Below the pieces are notes generated by a model. It was not told the DNA's origin. It saw nothing but the letters and a program-made list of their open reading frames with translations, and searched no databases. Positions 6,775 through 10,448 of a stretch of DNA of 10,448 nt are shown here, one piece after another. Position 1 is the first letter of the stretch, and each line of letters starts with the position of its first letter. The translations under genes were made by a program, and so were the position numbers. This DNA comes from an uncultured Bacteroidales bacterium (GTDB lineage: Bacteria > Bacteroidota > Bacteroidia > Bacteroidales > UBA932): assembly GCA_937900465.1 (NCBI GenBank), contig CALCEJ010000130.1:1-10448 (forward strand), in the 5' to 3' direction.

Positions 6775-8187
6775 ATGACCCTGATTAAATCCATATCCGG
6801 TATCCGCGGCACCATCGGCGGAAAGCCCGGCGACGCATTGACCCCTGTCGATATCGTCAAGTTCACAGCCGCCTATGCGGCAACCCTTCCCCAGCGTAAA
6901 CCCTCTCCCAACGGGACCCGGTACAAGGTCGTCGTGGGAAAAGACGCCCGCCTGTCCGGAGAGATGGTCGAACAGCTGGTCGTGGGAACGCTCGTCGGCT
7001 GCGGGATCGATGTCGTGAAATGCGGTTTCGCGTCCACGCCGACCACCGAAATGGCCGTCCTGTTCGCCGGGGCGGACGGCGGCATCATCCTCACCGCCAG
7101 CCATAACCCGCGCCAGTGGAACGCCCTCAAGCTTTTGAACGACAAGGGCGAATTCCTCACCGCCGCCGAGGGACAGGCCGTCCTGGACCTTGCCGCCGCC
7201 GAGGACTTTTCCTTCGCCGAGGTGGATGCGTTGGGAACCATCGAGGAGGAGGATTTCACCGACAAGCACCTGGATGCCGTCCTGGCCCTTCCCGCCGTGG
7301 ATGTCGAGGCGGTCAAGGCTGCTCATTTCACGGTCGTGGTGGATGCCATCAACTCGGTGGGCGGCATCATCATGCCGCGCCTGCTGAAGCGCCTGGGCGT
7401 CAAATGCATCGGCCTGAACTGCAATCCTACCGGCGATTTCGCCCACAATCCGGAACCGCTTCCGGCGAATCTGGCGGACCTGAGCCGGACGGTGGTCCGC
7501 GAAAAGGCGGACCTCGGCATCAGCGTGGACCCGGACGTGGACCGGCTTGCCTTCATCTGCGAGGACGGGGAACCCTTCGTGGAGGAATATACCCTCGTGA
7601 GTGTCGCCGACTATCTGTGCGAGATCGCCGAGAAGGAGGGAAAGCCCATTGCGACTGTTTCCAATTTGAGCTCGACCCGGGCCCTCCGGGATGTCACCGA
7701 GGCCCACGGCGGCAAGTACTATGCATCGGCCGTCGGTGAGGTGAATGTCACGACCTTGATGCACCAGGTCGGCGCCCTGATCGGCGGCGAAGGGAACGGC
7801 GGTGTCATCTATCCGGCCATCCATGCCGGCCGCGACGCCATGGTAGGGGTTGCCCTGTTCCTCTCCAACCTGGCCCATAAGAAGCTTACGGTCAGTGCAT
7901 TGAAAAAGACCTATCCACAGTATTCCATCGCCAAGAACAAGATCCAGCTTTCGGATCCCGCCCTCATTGACAGCATCCTCTCCGCGCTGAAGAAGATCTA
8001 TGCCGACGAACGGATCAACGACATCGACGGCGTGAAGATCGATTTCGAGGCCAGGAAACAGTGGGTCCATCTGCGCAAATCCAACACCGAACCCATCATC
8101 CGCATCTACGCCGAAGCTGCCACGATGCCGGAGGCCGAGGCCCTCGCCAGCGAAGTCATCGCCGTCGCAAACAACATCATCGGATAA
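6775..8187 (+). CDS. glmM: Phosphoglucosamine mutase (alpha-D-phosphohexomutase family)
   Basis: GlmM interconverts glucosamine-6-phosphate and glucosamine-1-phosphate, feeding UDP-GlcNAc for peptidoglycan and lipid A. The protein is 470 aa. The four family signatures are present in order: the phosphoserine loop TASHNP (107-112, Ser109), the Mg2+ loop DPDVDR (252-257), the sugar-recognition loop GEGNGG (338-343) and the phosphate-binding loop RKSNTEP (434-440). GEGNGG differs from the E. coli GlmM form and is what I would expect in the archaeal/Bacteroidota-like branch, where related phosphogluco- or phosphomannomutase activity is possible. I chose ATG6775 (MTLIKSISGIRGTIGG) because it matches the family start and lies downstream of the predicted transcription start; ATG6757 does not. 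The stop overlaps the next start (TAATG), so the two genes are coupled. Confidence 0.93.
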   Translation: MTLIKSISGIRGTIGGKPGDALTPVDIVKFTAAYAATLPQRKPSPNGTRYKVVVGKDARLSGEMVEQLVVGTLVGCGIDVVKCGFASTPTTEMAVLFAGADGGIILTASHNPRQWNALKLLNDKGEFLTAAEGQAVLDLAAAEDFSFAEVDALGTIEEEDFTDKHLDAVLALPAVDVEAVKAAHFTVVVDAINSVGGIIMPRLLKRLGVKCIGLNCNPTGDFAHNPEPLPANLADLSRTVVREKADLGISVDPDVDRLAFICEDGEPFVEEYTLVSVADYLCEIAEKEGKPIATVSNLSSTRALRDVTEAHGGKYYASAVGEVNVTTLMHQVGALIGGEGNGGVIYPAIHAGRDAMVGVALFLSNLAHKKLTVSALKKTYPQYSIAKNKIQLSDPALIDSILSALKKIYADERINDIDGVKIDFEARKQWVHLRKSNTEPIIRIYAEAATMPEAEALASEVIAVANNIIG

Positions 8188-9254
8188 TGTTCTCTTTCCG
8201 TACCACCCCCTTGGAAGACCAGCTGGACCGGGCGCTCCGGGACGGACGCGTCGGCTGTTTCTGCACACAGAACTGCTGGGATACCGCCCGTACCCGCTGG
8301 ATGTATGATATTTTCCGGGACCGGGGAAACCTGGCCGTTGTCTTTAATCCCCGGGATGCGGAACTGACTCCGGGAACGAACCATATAGAGTTTGATCTGG
8401 AACAACTGCGCGGCCTGGATGCCGTGGTTGTGGAAATCCAGGATGTCGGGGTGCGTTATTTTAATTATACGAAGGATGTGATGCGTCTCATGGAGATGCT
8501 CCAGCTCCTGGACGACGAAGCGCCCTCCCTGTACATCGTAGACCATATCAATCCCTCCGGCCGCCTGGTCGAGGGGACGATTCCCTCTGTCGTCGGCGAG
8601 ATGTATGTCCCGAAGGTGGCGCACCGGCACGGGCTGACCCTGGGCGAACTGGTGAACTTGTACGCGAGCGAGATCGGGGCGAAATTCCCGATCCACATCA
8701 TCTCGGCCCGGGCTACGGACTCCAACCGGCAGCTCCTGCCCTGGACCATCGCCCCGGCTTCCGACATCCCCGGACTTTTCACTTCCGAACTTTACAGCGG
8801 GGGAGGACTCTGGAACAATACGACGGTGACGCCCGGCATCGGCACGGCCCGTCCCTACGAGTACATCGGCGCCCCGTTCATCCGGCCGGGTCTGCCGGTG
8901 GACCTCCCGGTGGTGGAAGGCGCGCTCATGCGCCCCTGTTCCTTCACCCCGGCCGCGGGCAAGTATGCCGGCGAGCGCTGCCAGGGCTTCCAGATCATGC
9001 TCTCTCCGGGCGAGTCCTACCATTCCCTGATGCATACGCTCCGCCTGATGCGCTGGTTTACGGAGCATTACTCCGCCTTCGAGTTCGAGGACGCGTTCTG
9101 GATGAAACTGGCCGACCCGGTGCTGGCGGAGTACCTGAAGCAATCCATCCCCTTCGACGTCGCCAAGGAGCACATCAAACTGGAGGAGCAGAAATGGATC
9201 CGGAAGGCCAAGCGCTACCTCCTCTACGAGGATCAGCCTTATCGGATGAAATGA
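8187..9254 (+). CDS. DUF1343 / NamZ-like (GH171-related) protein, divergent, no signal peptide
   Basis: This 355-aa protein is recognisable as DUF1343, the family of the exo-beta-N-acetylmuramidase NamZ (B. subtilis YbbC). Conserved landmarks are RVGCFCTQN (21-29), EIQDVGVRYFNYT (83-95), RHGLTLGELVNLY (147-159), GTARPYEYIGAPFI (219-232) and the C-terminal AKRYLLYE. It is unusual in several ways. The segment that normally carries FGPEHG and about 20 more residues is replaced by a short FNPRDAELTPGTN (53-65). The usual N-terminal ...TNxSEGRGT motif reads TTVTPGIGT (212-220), and DRPNP reads DHINP (119-123). It starts MFSFRTTPLEDQ without a signal peptide, so it should be cytoplasmic, whereas many relatives are exported. 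It overlaps glmM by one base (TAATG), which fits a role tied to amino-sugar or cell-wall metabolism. Hydrolase activity is uncertain; it may be inactive or act on another substrate. The motif comparison is from memory. Confidence 0.82.
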   Translation: MFSFRTTPLEDQLDRALRDGRVGCFCTQNCWDTARTRWMYDIFRDRGNLAVVFNPRDAELTPGTNHIEFDLEQLRGLDAVVVEIQDVGVRYFNYTKDVMRLMEMLQLLDDEAPSLYIVDHINPSGRLVEGTIPSVVGEMYVPKVAHRHGLTLGELVNLYASEIGAKFPIHIISARATDSNRQLLPWTIAPASDIPGLFTSELYSGGGLWNNTTVTPGIGTARPYEYIGAPFIRPGLPVDLPVVEGALMRPCSFTPAAGKYAGERCQGFQIMLSPGESYHSLMHTLRLMRWFTEHYSAFEFEDAFWMKLADPVLAEYLKQSIPFDVAKEHIKLEEQKWIRKAKRYLLYEDQPYRMK

Positions 9255-9272
9255 CAGAAGGAATCTAAAAGA

Positions 9273-9304
9273 TTTGGATTTCTCCCGGAGAATTTATATC
9301 TTTG
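9273..9304 (+). promoter_or_regulatory. Promoter of rpmE2 (Bacteroides-type)
   Basis: TTTG at 9273-9276 is followed after 20 bp by TATCTTTG at 9297-9304, a full match to the Bacteroides -33/-7 consensus. The expected transcription start is near 9310-9312, giving a leader of about 30 nt before ATG9341. It begins 18 nt after the end of the DUF1343-family gene, so rpmE2 has its own transcript. Confidence 0.87.
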
Positions 9305-9312
9305 CGGTCCAA

Positions 9313-9326
9313 AATTGTTAACAATT
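9313..9326. repeat. Perfect 14-bp palindrome in the rpmE2 leader (first)
   Basis: AATTGTTAACAATT is its own reverse complement. It begins at or just after the predicted transcription start. It could be a dimer-binding operator, or in RNA a 5-bp hairpin with a TTAA loop. It also lies in AT-rich sequence, where palindromes arise more easily. Confidence 0.75.
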
Positions 9327-9328
9327 AT

Positions 9329-9342
9329 ATTTTACGTAAAAT
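9329..9342. repeat. Perfect 14-bp palindrome covering the rpmE2 start codon (second)
   Basis: ATTTTACGTAAAAT is its own reverse complement. Its last two bases are the A and T of ATG9341. As RNA it could form a 5-bp stem with an ACGU loop that pairs the start codon; as DNA it could be an operator. It is two bases from the first palindrome. Confidence 0.75.
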
Positions 9343-9592
9343 GAAGAAAGGAATCCATCCCGAAACCTACCGTCTTGTAGCTTTCAAGGATATGTCGAAT
9401 GACACCATCTTCGTCACCCGTAGCTGCGCCCCTTCCAAGGAGACCATCGAGGTCGAAGGCGTTACCTACCCGCTGGTGAAGTTGGAGATTTCCAACACTT
9501 CCCATCCGTTCTACACGGGCAAGGTGAAGCTTGTGGACACTGCCGGTCGCGTCGATATGTTCTACCAGAGATACAAGAACAGAAAGAAATAA
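9341..9592 (+). CDS. rpmE2: 50S ribosomal protein L31, type B (zinc-independent)
   Basis: L31 sits at the interface of the ribosomal subunits, contacting the central protuberance and the 30S head. The product is 83 aa and begins MKKGIHPETYRLVAFKDMSN, a typical type B start; it ends SHPFYTGKVKLVDTAGRVDM...YKNRKK. Zinc-type L31 carries two CxxC-like pairs. Here the only cysteine is Cys29 in TRSCAPS, so it should not bind zinc. In many bacteria such a copy replaces zinc L31 under zinc limitation, but in Bacteroidota it may be the ordinary copy, and the window cannot tell. A TTG at 9302 in the same frame is rejected as a start because it lies inside the -7 promoter element. Confidence 0.95.
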   Translation: MKKGIHPETYRLVAFKDMSNDTIFVTRSCAPSKETIEVEGVTYPLVKLEISNTSHPFYTGKVKLVDTAGRVDMFYQRYKNRKK

Positions 9593-9616
9593 TTTCTTCT
9601 GTCCCAAAAGGTTACG

Positions 9617-9646
9617 AAAAGTCCCGCTCGAGAGAACGGGACTTTT
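9617..9646. terminator. Bidirectional intrinsic terminator between rpmE2 and the outer-membrane protein gene
   Basis: AAAAGTCCCG (9617-9626) pairs perfectly with CGGGACTTTT (9637-9646) around a 10-nt loop. The stem is GC-rich in its inner part and ends in T4 in both directions. It lies 24 nt after the rpmE2 stop and 20 nt past the stop of the convergent minus-strand gene, so it can end both transcripts. Confidence 0.88.
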
Positions 9647-9666
9647 CCTTTCTATATAGGGAACTT

Positions 9667-10299
9667 TTACCACCTTCCCCTGCCACGGCCGGCGTGTCCG
9701 AAAGCGACGCTGAAGCCGAAGGCAAGATTGGAGTATTTCCGGCTTTCGTTGAGGTACCACTGGTATTGGACGGACATCCTCAGGGTCTCGAACAGTTCGA
9801 TACCCACTCGGGGATTGAGGACCAGGGCGTGGGTCCATTGGCTGTCGTTCAGCGTCTTGTTCTTTTCGTATCCGAAACCCGGTCCGATACCCACACCGAC
9901 GTAGGGATTGAACGAATAGTAGGGAAGGATGTTGAAATCCATGACGAACAGGGGAGCGCCCTGCCAGTAGCTCATTTCGGAAAGTCCTTCCGTCCCCTTT
10001 CCGAACGTGGTGGACAGTTGCAGGCCCATGTCCATAATCCCGCCGATGTCGGCCCGGTATTCTCCGAAGATGCCGACGCGGTCGGGCCGCTCGACGGAGA
10101 TTCCGTCTTTCGTCCCGCCGGTGAAATGGTTCAGCGTGATGCCCAGCTCGAAGGTGCCGGCATCCATGTAGTATCCGCCGCGGCCGAGGCCGGTTCCGAA
10201 ATTGGGACCGTGTCCCATTCCACCGCCCTGGCGGCCGGGCTGGGCAAAGGCCGTCAGGGTGAGGGCCAATGCTGCAAGAGTGGTCAACAATCTTCTCAT
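9667..10299 (-). CDS. Outer-membrane beta-barrel protein with signal peptide
   Basis: The 210-aa product starts with a clear Sec signal peptide (MRRLLTTLAALALTLTAFA, likely cleaved before Gln20). The mature part opens with a Gly-rich stretch (QPGRQGGGMGHGPNFGTGLG). The rest alternates short hydrophobic/aromatic strands and polar turns, such as VGIFGEYRADIGGIMDMGLQ, PYVGVGIGPGFGYE, PRVGIELFETLRMSVQYQWY and NLAFGFSVAFG, as expected of a small outer-membrane barrel of about eight strands. The last strand is followed by an extra GHAGRGRGRW tail instead of ending in the usual aromatic residue. I chose the ATG at 10299 because it puts the signal peptide at the N-terminus and lies after the promoter; an ATG 30 bp upstream falls in the promoter. 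The specific function is unknown. Confidence 0.85.
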   Translation of the reverse strand: MRRLLTTLAALALTLTAFAQPGRQGGGMGHGPNFGTGLGRGGYYMDAGTFELGITLNHFTGGTKDGISVERPDRVGIFGEYRADIGGIMDMGLQLSTTFGKGTEGLSEMSYWQGAPLFVMDFNILPYYSFNPYVGVGIGPGFGYEKNKTLNDSQWTHALVLNPRVGIELFETLRMSVQYQWYLNESRKYSNLAFGFSVAFGHAGRGRGRW

Positions 10300-10318
10300 G
10301 GCGAAATGTATTTTTCGA

Positions 10319-10351
10319 CAAAAATACAAAAATTTCTTGTAGCGCCGAAAA
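10319..10351 (-). promoter_or_regulatory. Probable promoter of the outer-membrane protein gene
   Basis: On the minus strand TATTTTTG (complement of 10319-10326) matches the TAnnTTTG -7 element and lies 19 nt before the ATG at 10299. The -33 element is weak: a TTTTC (complement of 10347-10351) sits about 20 bp upstream in place of TTTG. The -7 assignment is good, the -33 assignment tentative. Confidence 0.6.
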
Positions 10352-10448
10352 CAATCGGAAACGATAGGTTAAGCGGGTGATAGTATCATCGTATTTCCTT
10401 TGATATCCGACGGTCCGCTATTCTCGGAGGGTTGAGTTGCCTACTTTT
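10352..10448. other. Right-end intergenic sequence, no gene recognised
   Basis: The last roughly 100 bases contain no coding region I can support on either strand. The only structure I see is the small palindrome TGATAGTATCA at 10378-10388, which has a single-base centre. A neighbouring gene may begin beyond the window. Confidence 0.5.

Noticed and set aside
8061..8186. An upstream extension of the DUF1343 frame inside the end of glmM
   Set aside because: The extra residues lie in the conserved C-terminal part of glmM in another frame and do not look like a signal peptide; the ATG at 8187 gives normal overlap coupling.
6703..8268. Long minus-strand open frame opposite glmM (about 520 codons)
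   Set aside because: Antisense by-product of a GC-rich gene; it also crosses the divergent promoter region.
8106..9173. Minus-strand open frame opposite the DUF1343 gene (about 355 codons)
   Set aside because: Low-complexity His/Gly/Arg-rich translation typical of antisense frames; the + strand frame has clear family motifs.
9302..9340. TTG at 9302 as the L31 start
   Set aside because: It lies inside the -7 promoter element, and the added residues are not part of L31.
1..10448. CRISPR arrays, insertion sequences, phage or toxin-antitoxin genes
   Set aside because: No spaced direct repeats, transposase-like proteins or terminal inverted repeats were seen; the window reads as ordinary core chromosome.

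Overview
The window looks like a chromosomal segment of a Bacteroidales (Bacteroidota) bacterium, probably an anaerobe or gut-type lineage. Four things support this: several promoters fit the Bacteroides-type consensus (TTTG about 19-20 bp before TAnnTTTG); the start codons lack clear Shine-Dalgarno sequences; the superoxide dismutase resembles the Porphyromonas/Bacteroides type; and the V-type ATPase genes follow the reduced E-(DUF2764)-A-B-D-I-K order known from Bacteroidota, chlamydiae and spirochaetes. The genus cannot be read from the sequence.

Region 1 (1-6553, + strand) is a tightly packed operon that enters from the left. It holds the last 18 codons of an upstream gene (probably the DUF2764 gene), then V-ATPase subunits A, B, D, I and K, then an iron-type superoxide dismutase. 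Gaps are at most 13 nt and several genes overlap, so one transcript is likely. Subunit K keeps the sodium-site residues known from Enterococcus hirae. Subunit A carries a P-loop cysteine and a second C-terminal cysteine that match the redox-regulatory pair of eukaryotic V-ATPases. The operon ends at a hairpin that also serves the opposing tRNA.

Region 2 (6554-6774) holds that bidirectional terminator, a minus-strand tRNA-Glu(CTC), and two divergent promoters. Their -33 elements lie in a 10-bp inverted repeat. The leftward promoter drives the tRNA and the rightward one drives glmM.

Region 3 (6775-9254, + strand) is a two-gene unit of phosphoglucosamine mutase (glmM, cell-wall amino-sugar synthesis) and a translation-coupled, signal-less DUF1343/NamZ-like protein. 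The second protein lacks several motifs I associate with typical family members. It is the least understood gene here.

Region 4 (9255-9666) is a monocistronic gene for zinc-independent (type B) ribosomal protein L31, with a consensus promoter. Two perfect 14-bp palindromes fill its short leader. A hairpin terminator follows, shared with a convergent gene.

Region 5 (9667-10448) is a minus-strand outer-membrane beta-barrel protein with a signal peptide and its probable promoter. The last roughly 100 bases hold no gene I can support.
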